The notes beneath the pieces were generated by a model. The model was not told the origin of the DNA. It saw only the letters and a program-made list of their open reading frames with translations, and ran no database searches. Positions 30,577-42,628 of a stretch of 64,000 bases of DNA are shown piece by piece. Each line of letters opens with the position of its first letter. The stretch's first letter is position 1. Both the position numbers and the translations under genes were made by a program. This stretch comes from Adiantum capillus-veneris (taxonomy: Eukaryota > Streptophyta > Polypodiopsida > Polypodiales > Pteridaceae), in contig CM043967.1 of assembly GCA_014529385.2 (NCBI GenBank), positions 85,805,278-85,869,277 on the forward strand. Direction: 5' to 3'.

Positions 30577-32235
30577 TGTCAGGTGCAACAGAAGAGTAAG
30601 GATTTTCTCGGATCTAGTACTCCGCACACAGACACAAGGGACACTTTACTTCACTTGAAAGAACTGAACTAAACTGTAAGAAAGAGAGAGACGAGAGAGA
30701 GAGAAAAGAGACGACACACGGATGTCGGGTCCCAACCCTCAAGGGTCCCCTTGCTCTGTTGCCAGAGCAAGTACTTTCTTTATTCTTGCACAATGCTGTT
30801 ACAATGACTAAATGCTGATGCTAATGGGTATTGATGCTATTGATGTTGGGTACTAAGGTACTGAAGGGGACTATGTCGAAGACGGGTATTGCGGGTTCTA
30901 TGTCAAAGACGGGGAGGTCGACGACGAGGTCTATGTCGAAGACGATGAAGTCAAAGACCATGATGTCGACGACGGGTATTGCGGGTTCTATGTCGAAGAC
31001 GGGGAGGTCGACGACGAGGTCTATGTTGAAGTCGAAGACGAGGTACTAAGGGTCTTTGTCGACGACGACGAAGTCGACGACGGTACTGTGTTGAAGATGG
31101 TGAAGTCGACGTCGGTTTTGTGTCGAAGATGGTGATGTCGACGACAGGGTCTATGTCGACGACGCTGATGTTGACGACGGGTACTGTTGGTCTATGTCGA
31201 CGACGATGGTGACTTTGACGATGACAACGATGGTGTCGTCGTCAAGTCCGGGACGGTGATGACGATGACGAAGGTGTCGTCATTGACGATGACTTTGACG
31301 ATGACAACGATGGTGTCGTCGTCAAGTCCGGGACGGTGATGACGATGACGAAGGTGTCGTTGTCAAGATAGGGACTTCGGCGACGATGACGATGGCAACA
31401 ACGACGATGGTGTCGACGACGACGGGCTGAAATCTGAAAACGCTAATGGCTGAAATGTGTAAATCTTGTATCTGCTGAATTTTGACTCTATGTTGGTGAT
31501 GCGACGACGACGCGCTGAAAACGCAGATGTTGAAATCTGCGTTTTCCGGGCTGAAATTGCAAACGCTCGTTGATTTGACCGTCCGGCGAGGATCTGGTGC
31601 GGGAAGGTGGGATCTGCGAGGTTCGGGACTTCTACTGTGGTGTCTATGTGTTGAAAATTGAAAACGTTGAGGCTATGGGCTGATCTGACGCGTGGATCTG
31701 CAAAATGCCGAGGCATATCTGCAAACCAAAAACGCTGGGCTGAGAACTGAAGCTTGATGCAAAAACGCTAGGCTACTTGCTGGAGTCTGCTACTGCCGAG
31801 GCTGATTTGCCATGCAAAAACGCTAGGGCTTGCTGTGGATGAAAAATGCTAGGTTTGCTGTTGGGGGGAATCTTGCTGAGAAGGTGCCTGTTGAACTTAT
31901 GTTCATATTGTCTCTTCTGCTTCTCCTGAGTGCCCAATGGGTTTCTTTTATAGATCTTTAGCAATTTTCCCTACCTACTTTTCCAACAAACTTAAAAGAA
32001 GATTTCCAAAAGTCACTTTTAATAAGATGACTTATAAGAGGTGGTTCACGCGGTAAAATGTCTGCATGATGAAATGACTGTTCTTGTGCAAGAGAGGGTA
32101 TGCAAGTGTGGCTGGCTTAGACATGCACGTCCTGCTAGAGGCTCACAAAGGTGCCAGGCTCAGTCCTAAGCTAAGACTATGCTAGACTATGGCAGAAGCG
32201 TGTCCACGTGGCGCAAATGAAGTGCGCACGTGACA
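30577..32235 (-). mobile_element. Solo LTR (family B) with perfect target duplication
   Basis: Read on the minus strand this LTR begins TGTCACGTGCGCACTTC at 32235 and ends CACCTGACA at 30577. It is flanked by AAGCT at 30572-30576 and 32236-32240, a perfect 5-bp target duplication, so it is a solo LTR left by recombination. At 1,659 bp it is about 530 bp longer than the related LTR at 48226-49354. The extra length comes from arrays of GAC/GTC-rich trinucleotide sequence at 30860-31430. It contains a TATA-like CTATAAAAG, an AATAAAG signal and a GA-rich tract near the end, as in the other copies. Confidence 0.92.
30860..31430 (-). repeat. GAC/GTC-rich minisatellites inside the solo LTR
   Basis: A unit of about 95 bp starting near ACGGGTATTGCGGGTTCTAT is duplicated at 30884-31060. 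A second unit of about 81 bp (TTGACGATGACAACGATGG to GACGATGACGAAGGTGTCG) is duplicated at 31214-31370. Both are built from GACGA/GTCGA words. Confidence 0.85.
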
Positions 32236-32240
32236 AAGCT

Positions 32241-32701
32241 GCTTTAAGTGAACAATGGTTTGTTTTGTTTAGTAGCAAATAAAGCGATTTAGTTTTTTTC
32301 TTTTGGTTTTTGTGTCTGAAACGAACGAGGGGATAGGATCTCCCGGCCACATGGACCGCCTACAGATATGCGCTGGACGAACCACCCGACCATAGCCACC
32401 ATCCGGCAGCTCCCCCGTGTTGGGGCTAGCGTCCGAGGATGTAGGCGTGCACCTGTAAGACCGAGCGTCCCATACCACCCGGCCTCACCTCCTCGAGGTG
32501 ACCTCGCGCACTCCTAGCCTCGCGGGCTAACCACTGGCACTTTGCCAGTGGGGGTCGATAACTGTAAATGAGGCCTTGGCCTCCCTTTTATAATAATGGC
32601 TGGCCACACTGGCCGGATTCACACTATGTCCGCGCGGACACTGGACACCCATCCCGACGGCATCTGGGCTAGATCCCCTCTCTTGTGAGCGGGACATAAC
32701 A
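32241..32701 (-). repeat. Part of a chromovirus 3' LTR
   Basis: On the minus strand a purine-rich tract TTAAGGGGGAAAGTA is followed at 32701 by TGTTATGTCCC, the likely LTR start, directly after the pol stop. The LTR then runs through a TATA-like TTATTATAAAAGGG and is interrupted at 32240 by the solo LTR. Its remainder should lie left of 30572, but I cannot place its end. Confidence 0.6.
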
Positions 32702-32712
32702 TACTTTCCCCC

Positions 32713-33328
32713 TTAAGAACCATTGATGTCCTCATCAATGAAGTGGGGATACTGAGCCTTCAAAGCTCTAACAGGTTTCCAAGTAGCAAACTTTTCAGAT
32801 CGACCCTTCCATTTAATTAAGTACTCGTCATAAGTCTTTTGACATGAATGACGGGTACGATGATCTAAAACTGCTTCTGGTTCTCGAGGAATATACTTAG
32901 TTTGCATATCTTGCCATACATTTTCCTCGATAGGCATGACAACATCAGCTTAGCCCAATTTCACTTTAAGGCGGCTGACATGAAACACTGGATGTACAGT
33001 AACATCCGAAGGAAGAGCCAGTTTATAGGCAACTTGGCCAATTTTTCTTTGTGATCAAGAACGGACCACAATATCTAGTTGAAAGTCTATAATGCTTTCC
33101 TGTTCGCATAGTCTTGGAATCCTTGGGTATCTTCAGATAGACCCACTGTCCCACATCTAGAGTCCTTGGAGACCTCTTTTGATTAGCATAAGTAGTGACT
33201 CGATCACGAGCCGTTCTTATGCTATCCTTGGCCAATTCGAGCATTTCTGCATGTCATATAGGAAATCACGAGCTTGGCGTTCCTTGACTTTCTCTAAGCC
33301 AATAGCAATTGGGGATTTGGAAGTTGCT
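32713..33328 (-). pseudogene. Chromovirus integrase C-terminus and chromodomain
   Basis: On the minus strand SPIAIGLEKVKERQARDFLY, EMLELAKDSI, DRVTTYANQKRSP, VGQWVYLKIPK and [10 protein letters not shown] form the end of a Gypsy integrase. About 30 residues later, with one frame change and a stop, comes a chromodomain: YDEYLIKWKGRSEKFATWKP, containing the aromatic and W residues used to bind methylated histone tails. The stop at 32713-32715 ends pol. The chromodomain would target integration to heterochromatin. Upstream pol is absent because the fragment is abruptly joined near 33328 to plus-strand gag. Confidence 0.85.
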
Positions 33329-33329
33329 A

Positions 33330-35016
33330 ACACTGGTCTTGCCTTGTTGAAAGGAGAAGACAGTGGGTTTTCGAGCAACGAGAAAGGAGGGCAGCAAAAG
33401 AAAAATGCAGCAAAGCAGTCCTTTACGAAAGCGGCTCCTAAAGCGTCCCAGGGGCCAGCGAGGTTCAATAAAGGCAAAGGTTCAGCCGAGACTTCTAGAG
33501 CGCAGGCAAAGAAGCAGAAAAGGAAGCCTTTTATGCGTAAGACGCCCGAGGAAAAGAAGGTCTTGATGGCTGAAAACAAGTGCTTTATATGCGAGCAGAC
33601 TGGTCATTTTGGAACCAATTGTCCACAAAAGAAAAGGCCAACTGACTCAGATGACAAAGAGGACAAGAAAGGAAAGAAGCCTATGCCCTCGGCAAGTTTA
33701 GTGCTAGACATGTTGGGCGACAGGCCTAGTAAGATGCCAGTGAGTTATGCAGAGCGTGGGGTAAAGTTAGAGAGCAGATGACACTTATCTTCTTTGATCC
33801 AGGTGCCAAAGCGAACTTTATCACGCCAGAACTAGCTATTAAGGTGGGCATCAGAGCTAAAGAGATGGGGTGTACTGCAGAGGTAGGATTGGCATGTCCT
33901 GGCCACTCAGAGTGCGTTACTCCCATCATTGGAAAGCTGCGTCTGCATATTCAGTCGTATGTGGACACAGAAGAGTTCTACATCATGCCGCTAGAAGGAT
34001 GTGATGTCTTGTTGGGGATCCCATGGATGTTCCAAGTGCATGGAGTCTTGGATGCCTACAACAAAAAGATCATTGTACAGCATAGGGGCCAAACTCACAT
34101 CTTGGATGTAAAGCTAAAAGGAGAGTCAGTCCCTATTGTATCTGCTTCTGCTATCACTTTTGTAATAAAGAATCATCTTTTTGCGTACTTGGTTTTTGCA
34201 CGTGATGTTTCAAATAGTTGCCAGTCAAATTTATATGTGTTAGATAAAGACAGGTTAGTATTTTTGCAAAAGTTTAATGGTTGTTTTTCTGATGCATTAC
34301 CGTCTCAACTACCGCCGGAGAGGCCCGAGGATCATGCGATTGATTTGGTGCCAGGTTGTAGCCCACCAAATAGGCCACCGTATAAGGTTAGTGAGGCGCA
34401 GCGGAAAGAGATTATGAGCCAAGTGGAGGAGCTCTTAGAGAAAGGGCTTATTCAGCCTAGCTCGTCACCCTATTGCTCTCCAGTGCTCTTAGTACAGGAA
34501 AAGGATGGCTCACGGTGCATGTGTATTGACTACCGTGCGTTGAATAAGAATAATATCAAGAATAGGTTTCCTATTCCAAGGATTGATGATATTCTTGACC
34601 GCCTAGAGGGTGCAGCGATTTTCAGCAGGATCGACCTTAAAAGAGGGTACCGTCAGATTCGAATTAGGCCTGAGGATGTGCACAAGACTGCGTTTAGAAT
34701 GGCATTTGGTCTCTACAAGTTCTTAGTGATGCCATTTGGGCTTACGAATGCTCCTGCGACGTTCAGTAGGATGATGGAGAGGATCTTCCGTCCATATCAG
34801 AACTTCGTTGGCACATTCTTTGATGACATGATAGTCTACTCGAAGAATGAAGAGAAGCATAGGCATCACTTAACCATTGTGTTCGAAGAGTTGCGCAGGA
34901 ACATATTGCTCATCAATGGCAAGAAAAGCGAGTTCTTCTTGGAAGAGATCCACTTTCTCGGACACATTGAGTCAAAAGATGGTGTCCGAATGGATCCTGC
35001 GAAGGTGGAAGCAATC
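33330..35016 (+). pseudogene. Gypsy gag zinc knuckle, protease and RT, truncated
   Basis: The gag part (to 33781) is lysine-rich with a zinc knuckle CFICEQTGHFGTNC. A frameshift at 33780 leads to a frame of about 410 codons. The protease reads IFFDPGAKANFI, so DSG has become DPG. RT follows with FSDALPSQLPPERPEDHAID, EKDGSRCMCIDYRALNK, FSRIDLKRGYRQIRI, MPFGLTNAPATF and the catalytic FFDDMIVYSKN, then FLGHIESKDGVRMDPAKVEA. At 35017 the coding sequence ends abruptly at the edge of inverted arm 2, so RNase H and integrase are missing. The RT itself lacks internal stops, which suggests fairly recent breakage. Confidence 0.92.
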
Positions 35017-36874
35017 AAGACAAGAAAATCGAAATAATTGAGAACAAATGACACCATATTTAGCTAAAAGAGATGGAATATTGCTTTTATGCATTCCATG
35101 GCTCATTCCATGGTCTGAAACTGAAAGCACTTGCAAAAACCGCAACCCTATGTACAGGCTATGTACAAAAGCTATGTTTTTTCTCACACACACTACATGC
35201 TTTAGGTGGGTTGCCCACCCCCTTTGACTACAATCTGATGCACCTCGGGCACTAGATCCCTCTCAAAATACAACTTGAGCTGCATACCGTTCACCCTGTA
35301 CCTAAGAAGCTTGCCATTTGCTCTTACCAGCTGATAGGTCCCATTTGGAAAGGCTTTCTATACTTTGTACGGACCCGTCCACTTCTTTTTAGACTTGAAA
35401 TTCTCATACTTCATCACCCAACTCCCTTTTTGCATCTTCCTACCCAAAAAACTTGGTTTGGCCTTCCCCATTTGCTCCTCCTGTTCTTTATATCATGATC
35501 CTCTGCTACCTTTCCTCCTAACTGCAAAACATGCATTCTGTGCGCCACCAACCTCCCACAGGTGGGCGCGCAGGCCACTGGCACCACCCCTCGCTAGTCG
35601 CCGCCCAAACAGGTCTATCTCCGCCGCCGCGCAGAGCCAGAGTTCCGGCACACACGAGGGCGCCATCGCCAAGGCAACGGGAGCCCACTCCTCCCACTCA
35701 CATTTCACATAATGGGCCATGCCCGTGCTCTTCTACCCCAAATGTCTGCCACCCTGGAGCGCACGTGGGACTAATGCCGGGTCACGTGGCAGCCATCGAA
35801 GGCCCACCTCTTAGGGTAATCTCTAAAGCCCAAAAAACCCTTTAGAAAAACCCTTCATATTCAATCTTTTTTTCCTTGCTTCACCAGCCTGCAACATCCT
35901 GGACCGGGGTGGGATTCCCAAGCTTGTAAGGCTCGGCCAAAGCTTTTCCATACCAACTTCAAACCACAAGTACTTGGCCGTGTCCCGAGCTCCCCAAGGC
36001 CGTAAATCAAGGCCTCCGAAAACGGAGAATCCCATCTGTGACCTCCTCTTTGCCAAGTGTACCCAACTTTGCTAGGCCATAATTCGGCGCTCGTGTATCC
36101 ATTTGCCAAGATGTCTGTCTCTGTTGACTTTGTATGACGCATACTGTGCTGTAGAACTCCGTGGAGGCTTAAAAGACACCAGATGGCATGATTCCCACTG
36201 CGGTCGACCCGGCCCATAACTAGCCCCCAGAAAAACTTTTGATGGCTATAACTTGCTATCTAGGATTCCGATCTGCAATCTGAGAAGACAGGCATGCTCC
36301 ATAATTCGTGTCACGTGACACATCCAACCCTATGTGTCCGTGGACAAGCTACAGCATGATCAGGGTTCAGTCGGTCTAGATTTAGAAGTGATCTGGCACT
36401 TTTGTGAGTCTATTCGTAGACCGTGCATGCCCAGTCACTTAGTGTAGATGCATATCCTGGTTGCACACAGCATGATCATAAGCATTCCCATAAGAATCCA
36501 TCAGAATCAGTTAGGGGAATTTTCCAGTGCATTTAGCCTATTTTACCTATTTTTGCAATTTTTCACTTATTAATTTAAGTGACTTTCAAACAAAAGTAGT
36601 AGGGCAATTTTGCTAAGTTTGTATATAAGCAAACCTAGACTAGCACTATTTGGAGAAGAGGCAACAGGAGCCAAGCTCAACAGGCAACTTTTCAGCAAGA
36701 CCAAGCCTTGGTGGATTCCCTCCAAGCAGCAGATTCCCCCTCATTCCAACATTTTTGGAAAGCAAGCCTCACCCTTGGCGTTTTTGCATCAGCAGTCATC
36801 GCCATATCTCCCAGCCACTAGCGCTTGCATCAGCATCATCATCCATCGCCGGAAGCAGACAAGCTAGCGTTTTT
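35017..36874 (-). repeat. Arm 2 of the 1.86-kb inverted duplication
   Basis: This is the reverse complement of 28023-29880. From left to right it holds an inverted integrase tail (35200-35535), the GC-rich spacer and the start of LTR family A on the plus strand (TGTCACGTGACAC at 36309). The right edge at 36874 lies inside the LTR, and the sequence beyond differs from that beyond arm 1. Confidence 0.93.
35200..35535 (-). pseudogene. Gypsy integrase C-terminus, copy 3 (inverted)
   Basis: This is the mirror copy of 29362-29697, sharing its frameshift and stop (the plus-strand text CTATACTTTGTACGGACCC corresponds to GPYKV followed by a stop). Sharing the same defects shows that duplication came after the copy was already dead. 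Confidence 0.8.
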
Positions 36875-37487
36875 GGTATTTCTTTATTATTACTTTGCAA
36901 GAGTACAATGTCTGAGGGTCCTCTCTCTCGCAGTGCTCCCAAGCTAATCTGCGTAGAGAAGAGGCCCTGGCAACTTATTTAAAGGCCCTTGGCCAAAAAG
37001 CATATGTGAAAAGCCCTACTCCCAAAAGCACTGGGTTCCAAAAGCAGTAACCCAAAAATCTGGCGTCCCATGGGCTGCAACGTAAAACGCGGAGCAGCCC
37101 GTACAGTGGCACGTCAGCAGTTAGTGAAAAATAGAGGATGTCCATACAGTAGTGCCACTTCGTCAGCTGTACGCAGATTTGGGTCCTTTGCTTTATTTTT
37201 AAGGGCTTCAGGTGCCTCGGCCAACCAAGTTTTGCAAGTTGGGAGAGGATAGGGTTAAAAACCTAACCCCTTTAGGCCTCTCGACCATAATTTGTAAGTT
37301 GGTGAAACTTCTTCTGCTCCTCTTTGTTAGGGTTTAGATCCCTTGACTGGGTTTTGCCAGCTAGGCCATGCCACGTGCATGCCACGTATCAGTTTGTGAT
37401 AGCATCCCACCTCAAAGGGAATGCACAGGCATGGTGGTGTACGCTTTTACTGCACGGGGTTAAGTTCAAAAATCTGTTTTCATCTAT
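36875..37487 (+). repeat. Gypsy LTR/leader-like sequence
   Basis: The phrase AAAGGCCCTTGGCC, runs of CAAAAGCA words and CCATACAG.(A/T)GTGCCAC recur at 57655-57875. Related words (TGGCACGTCAGCAG type) occur in the Gypsy LTRs at 50491 and 53011. It precedes the gag fragment at 37488 and is probably the LTR or leader of that element. Confidence 0.45.
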
Positions 37488-37826
37488 TTGGTTGACTCCC
37501 TAGTTGGAAGCCGATGTTTTGATAACATGGAATCATCTGAGGATGAAAGAGGAAGATACCCTTTCAACCTGCAATCAGATTATTGGGATACGTTCCTACT
37601 AGTGGCTTCTTTCCGAAAAGTGTCCTTGAAGGAGCAGATGGAAGGATATTGTTGCGGTCTACCCAATGAAATTCAACAATATTGTTTGAAGCAAAAACCT
37701 GCGAGTATGCAACAACTTTTGGATCATGCTCTGGACAGTTTCTCTATGATGCCAAGATCATTGACTTATGCCATGGACGGGTCAGTGTCCAAGCCTGTTG
37801 AGAAAGAAGTGTTAATAAATCCATGA
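37488..37826 (+). pseudogene. Gypsy gag fragment
   Basis: The frame contains SLKEQMEGYCCGLPNEIQQY and CLKQKPASMQQLLDHALDSF, similar to LIERFYCGLPKEIRDYCLNQ in the nested Gypsy at 51330-51626. Both end in a SLTYAMDG/SLTYPMDN motif. It is a retrotransposon gag capsid-type piece and ends at TGA 37824-37826 with no zinc knuckle or pol behind it. Confidence 0.65.
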
Positions 37827-38619
37827 AGTTGGTGCAGAAAAAGGAATTTACCACCCCTCAATTGTCTATGAGTAGAAGGCGTGTGAAAATACAAGTGAAA
37901 AGGTATGGTTATTGGTGCCTAATTGTGTAGCTGTACTCTAATACCGTCAGGATGAACAGCAGAAGGTTGAGCAAGAAAGAGACAATGGAGCAAAAACAGG
38001 CGAGGGAGAGACAATGGCTGCATCTAGAACACAATGGAGCAAATAATGAAGTAGAGAGAGTCAACGAAAGCAAGTAGAGGGGTGAGAAATCAAAAGGAGA
38101 GCATACACTGATTAAGGAAAGGGATATAAGGAACTGCACATAAGTCTGCTTGCTTAGTTTTTGAAGGCTCTTATTAATAAGATGAAATAGATATAAGGAA
38201 CTGTACATTAGTCTGCTAGCTGATTTTTTGAAGAGCTCTTCTTAATGAAGCGAAATAAAGTATAAAGACCTTTGCTGCTGTGATTCTCATTGTGTTCAGT
38301 TGCTGCTCCTTTGAAGTTTCTGTTCACTCTGTCCTTCTATTTAATCTGTACCAGTGTATATATTGTATGTGCTTCATGCTGATGGAATACTTCCTTTTGC
38401 GTAGGTAAAAGTCTGGTTGGGAGATAATGCCGATCACTACTATATACTTTCAAGGTTTCTTGTCAGCAGAATGCTGACAGTGACAAAGGTTTACTCAAAC
38501 TTTTCTCTCTTTGCTTTTGTGCTCAGTCACTTCTTTTGTTTACCTTAACCTCAACAATACTACCCATACATTTGCAATGTGGAAGAATGATAGCGCACGC
38601 ACATGAACAGGTCCTCAAG
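37827..38619. repeat. Non-coding spacer with a 67-bp tandem duplication
   Basis: GATATAAGGAACTG(C/T)ACAT(A/T)AGTCTGCT starts at 38123 and again at 38190, so the units are 67 bp. I see no ORF of interest in the rest. Confidence 0.75.
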
Positions 38620-38635
38620 CGCACGCACACGCACG

Positions 38636-38672
<37 letters not shown>
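38620..38672. repeat. (CA)n microsatellite at the LINE 3' boundary
   Basis: CGCACGCA-type and then pure CA repeats, followed by CTCTTTTT. A shorter ACACACACACACACTCTTTTT occurs at the other end of the LINE (about 43891). Confidence 0.9.
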
Positions 38673-38681
<9 letters not shown>

Positions 38682-38783
38682 GTAAATCTGCTTTGATTAA
38701 TTTACAAGTGGGAAACCTCAAAGCGAGGAAAACCCACGAAAAGAAAGGGATACCACGAGCGAAGCACTATGAGGCTCCTAAAG

Positions 38784-41700
38784 CTAGAAACAGTCAAAGT
38801 AAATCCTATAGGCATCAAGAGTGATGTCTCCAATGTCATAAGCAAAATACAGTGCTTGATCAAGAGATGATTTGAAATAGGGGAAGGGGTCAACATAAGT
38901 TCCTTGGAACATTAAGGAGTTCCTATGGTGCCAGATGGCCCACAGAGTCCAAAATCTGACCCAGGTGAAGAACACCGCAAACTGAGAATGCGATGTCTGA
39001 AGCACCCCAAAAAGCCAAAAGCGTCTGCGACAAGATCCGGAAGGAAAACGCAGCCGAAGAGCAGTCGACACTTGCCGAATGAAGGCTCTAGAGTGGCGAC
39101 AACGCCATAGTAAGTGTGGCACGGTCTCCTCATTTTCAAGGCATCTGGGGCAGTGGGAAGGCGCAATATGCCGAGCATGTAATACACTGCCAACAGGTAG
39201 AGCTCCCACCAAGCAGCGCCACAAGGAAACCCGTTCCTTCAAAGGTAGATGACTCTGCCAAATACAAGTGTGTTGCCACCACAAGGATGACTCGGAGCAA
39301 CCACAACTGATTACCATGATGCACAATCCATATATCAGACTGAAAGATGGCATATACACTGCCAGCTGAGATTGAGTCCAATCTAGTAGTAGCCAGATTC
39401 CAATCAGAGAAGCGAGAGTCCACATCCAAAGGAGGAATGGGTGAGTGATGAGCAAGCATCCTTTGAATTTCCCGCCAGAGAGAAGAATAGTGAGGACCCA
39501 ACTGAAAGCGGGACACTGCATCAGCGAACGAAAGAACATAACCCGAGTCATCAAGCACCTGATGCACCTGACAGATTCCTTTTTGGGCAAGAAAATATTC
39601 TTGGCGAGGAGACCGTTGAACCAAAGTCGAAGCAAAGGCCTTGCTCCAATGCAGACTCTCCAAACGAAGAGAGTTACCCACAGCAGATGGTCGACCATTC
39701 CAAGCCAAATGCGAAGTGACAACTTTCCAATCAACAATGAGAGAAGAAGTAAAGGGACATCCAGGAATGTGTCCTTCAAGCTTCCCAAAAAACAATATCC
39801 AAATAAGTCTATTGCCAATGACCAAAAGCTGGAGTGACAATGTGCGTACACAAATGTGTGACCATGAGAGCCCAGGGTTGCCGTTGCTCCACCAAAACTG
39901 GCAACAACATAGCTTTCCGAGCCAGAAGATGACGTCGCAAGTCCAAAATATTTAACCCTCCAAGCCGCTTGGGAGAACACAGCTTGTCCATAGAGAGAAG
40001 CCGAAGACCCTTCTTGGTAGACGAGGTCCGCTAAAAATGCTCTAAAATATTGGACATGAGGGACTGCAAGCGCAACCGAGGCCAGGATAACAAAGGTAAG
40101 TAAAACTGGACATAAGCCACAAGGATGCATTGGACAATCCTGTGACGTACATGAAGTGGCCATGTGGACAGTTTCCAATAATTCAACTTGGAATTTAGAC
40201 GTTGGAGCACCCAATCCAGTTTTTGCATAGTCGATACATTGCAACCCAATGGATAAACCAAATGGCGAACCAGAACATGTGGAGGAACTATCTCCCTAGG
40301 CCACAATATCTTATGCCAGTCACACTCCTTCAGAGGCAATAGCTTGGATTTACGAAAGTTAACTTTGAGACACGTTGCCAATCCAAACAAGTGAAGAGTA
40401 TGCATAATTTGTTGTACATCATCATAGTGATTACGAGGCATAAACAAAGAGTCATCCGCATAGGCCTGACCAGCAAATTGCTGTCCTGAAGGTAAAGTCA
40501 GGCCATGTAGCCTACCATTGGAAGTCAAGGAATCCAAATACAGAAACAAGGGGTGAGTAGCGATCGCATAAAGCAGAGCACTCAAAGGGAAGCCTTGCCT
40601 CACTGAACGTCCCAAAGGCCAAGATTCTGTAAGAGATCCATCCAGCAAGCCCGCAGAAGTGCTGTGTGCATACAAGAAAAACACGACACGGGATATCCTA
40701 GGCCCAAATCCAAAGTGTTGCATGGTATCCGCAATATAATCCCAAAGAACAGTATCAAAGGCCTTTTCAATGTCAACGTGCATGAGCAAGACATTCTGTC
40801 GAGTGTATTTTGCATATTCCATACCAATGATGACATTCGCGAGGTTATCAATAATTTGATGTCGTGGAATGAAGCCGTATTGAGATTGATGCAAGCCTTC
40901 ATGCACAAAGCATTCGAGTCGGTTAGCTAGCATTTTTGCCATTAATTTATATACCACAGGCAGAAGTGTAATAGGCCGCCAATGAGAGAATTCTTCGCAC
41001 AATGCATGCTTAGGTATGAGCTTGAGCAAACCTTCTTTTCAAGAGGAGGGTAGTTCCTGTTGTTCCCAAGCTGTATTGATCATGAACAACAGAGGCAACT
41101 TCAAATAATCCCAGAAGGACAAGAAAAATTCCACAGAGAGACCATCCCAACCAGGAGCTCTCCATCGACCCAAATCAAGCAAGGTGGCATGCAATTCCGG
41201 CTCAGTGAAAGCAGCTGCCAAGTCTTGAGCCTGCCGCATTGAAAGGATGGGAGTAACATGTGATAGTAACATGTGACGCGCTTGGCAAGCTCCTCTCGTG
41301 GGAGAAGAAGGGGCCTCAAAAATCTTGCCATAATGAGAATGTAGGGCTAGTGCTAGCTCTTGTAAAGTGGAGGTCCATTCCCCTGACGGTAATTTAACTC
41401 TCCGTATAGCTTGAGACTATCTGTAGTGATGCAAATGTTGGAAAAATTGTTTAGAAGGACATCCTTTATCTGCAAAAGCTTGTTGTCGAGCTCAAGTGTG
41501 CCATTTGGCCAATTTCCTCTCATCATTGTGCCGTAACATAGCGCGAGCAGAAAACAACTCAATCGCTTGAGTGTCAGTAAGAGAAGAATGATTCGCCAAG
41601 TGCATTAGTCTGTTACAAACATCCTTCGCCTGATTAACTTGTTCCCTTAATTGTGACAAATAATCCCTGCCATAATCGTGGATAACACATTGAACACGCA

Positions 41701-42628
41701 TAACAAAGCGAAACCAGGCTATGTCCATATCAACATATATCTGGGAGATCAAAGGCAGGATGATATCCACAATCATAGTGCAAAAAGGCTCATGCTTGAG
41801 ATAAGCATTATTGACATGCAAAAGCCTCTTCTTGGGCAGGCGATCATTGGCATCAAAAGAGCCAAAACAAAGTTTCAAGCATACAGGAAAATGATCCGAA
41901 AGACACATAACATAATCAATCGTCAGCTTGCATACAAAGTCATCATACTGTTGCATGTGAAAAAGATACCAGCGATCTAGCCGAGCGCGATACATAGATT
42001 GAGCATTATGTTGAGAAGTGAATCCTGGATCAGTCGCATGCGATAGGGGCCACAAATCAAGCCCATTACATGTCAACATAAATTGATCCCATGATTGCCG
42101 TTCCGTATGAAGCATGTGAGAATGCCCAGTAGTTTTATTCGCAAGGTTAGGTGTATTATTAAAATCCCCACAGAGAAATGCATTAGAACGCCAACAATAA
42201 GAGGAGATAGCACTGCACAACCGTGCCCTATTTGCAAGAGCTGTGTATGCATATAAGCCTCCAAATTCAAAAACTTCTCCATTAACAATACATTGGATGA
42301 CCATCCATCTCCCAGCCGGGTCATTGAAAACCAAGGTCGGGAAGAGTTCGTGTCGAACAAGTATAAGCACGCCAGAATAGCCGATTGAGCCTGCATAAGC
42401 TATCTAGTAGCCCGCAAGATAAGAGGTCTGTCTTGCAAATTGATGCTGGTTATGCTCCTGAAGAACCAAAATGTCCGCTTGACATGTATGTACATAGTGC
42501 CAGGTTAGCCGCCACTTGTCGTGATTGCATAACCCACGCACATTATAGGAGATGCAATTCAAAGAAGTATGCACTCTGATATGGTATATACAGTGGGCGA
42601 GGAAATAGGAAAAGGGGAAAAAACTCAA
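38784..42628 (-). pseudogene. LINE ORF2: endonuclease, reverse transcriptase, zinc-finger tail
   Basis: The endonuclease (42628-41500) shows SYNVRGL, LVLQEHN, FGGLYAYT, GDFNNT, RARLDRW and LSDHFPVCL, the AP-endonuclease order of L1 elements. RT (41272-40031) shows LGRWRAPGWDGLSVEFF, HWRPITLLPVVYKLMAKMLA, QYGFIPRHQIIDN, DIEKAFDTVLW, VRQGFPLSALLY and the catalytic YADDSLF. The C-terminal region (to 38784) has the reverse-transcriptase-associated zinc-binding pattern LWRCLVGALPVG, then HCPRCLENEETVPHLLWRC. There are stops or frame changes near 42404, 41490, 41035, 40031 and within the 39990-39150 region. Confidence 0.92.

Noticed and set aside
30860-31430. CRISPR-like or satellite array
   Set aside because: Only two units of each minisatellite, inside an LTR, in a plant-type genome; explained by local duplication of GAC-rich sequence.
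38925-39955. Plus-strand frames opposite the LINE ORF2
   Set aside because: Antisense shadows of the LINE; no recognised domain.
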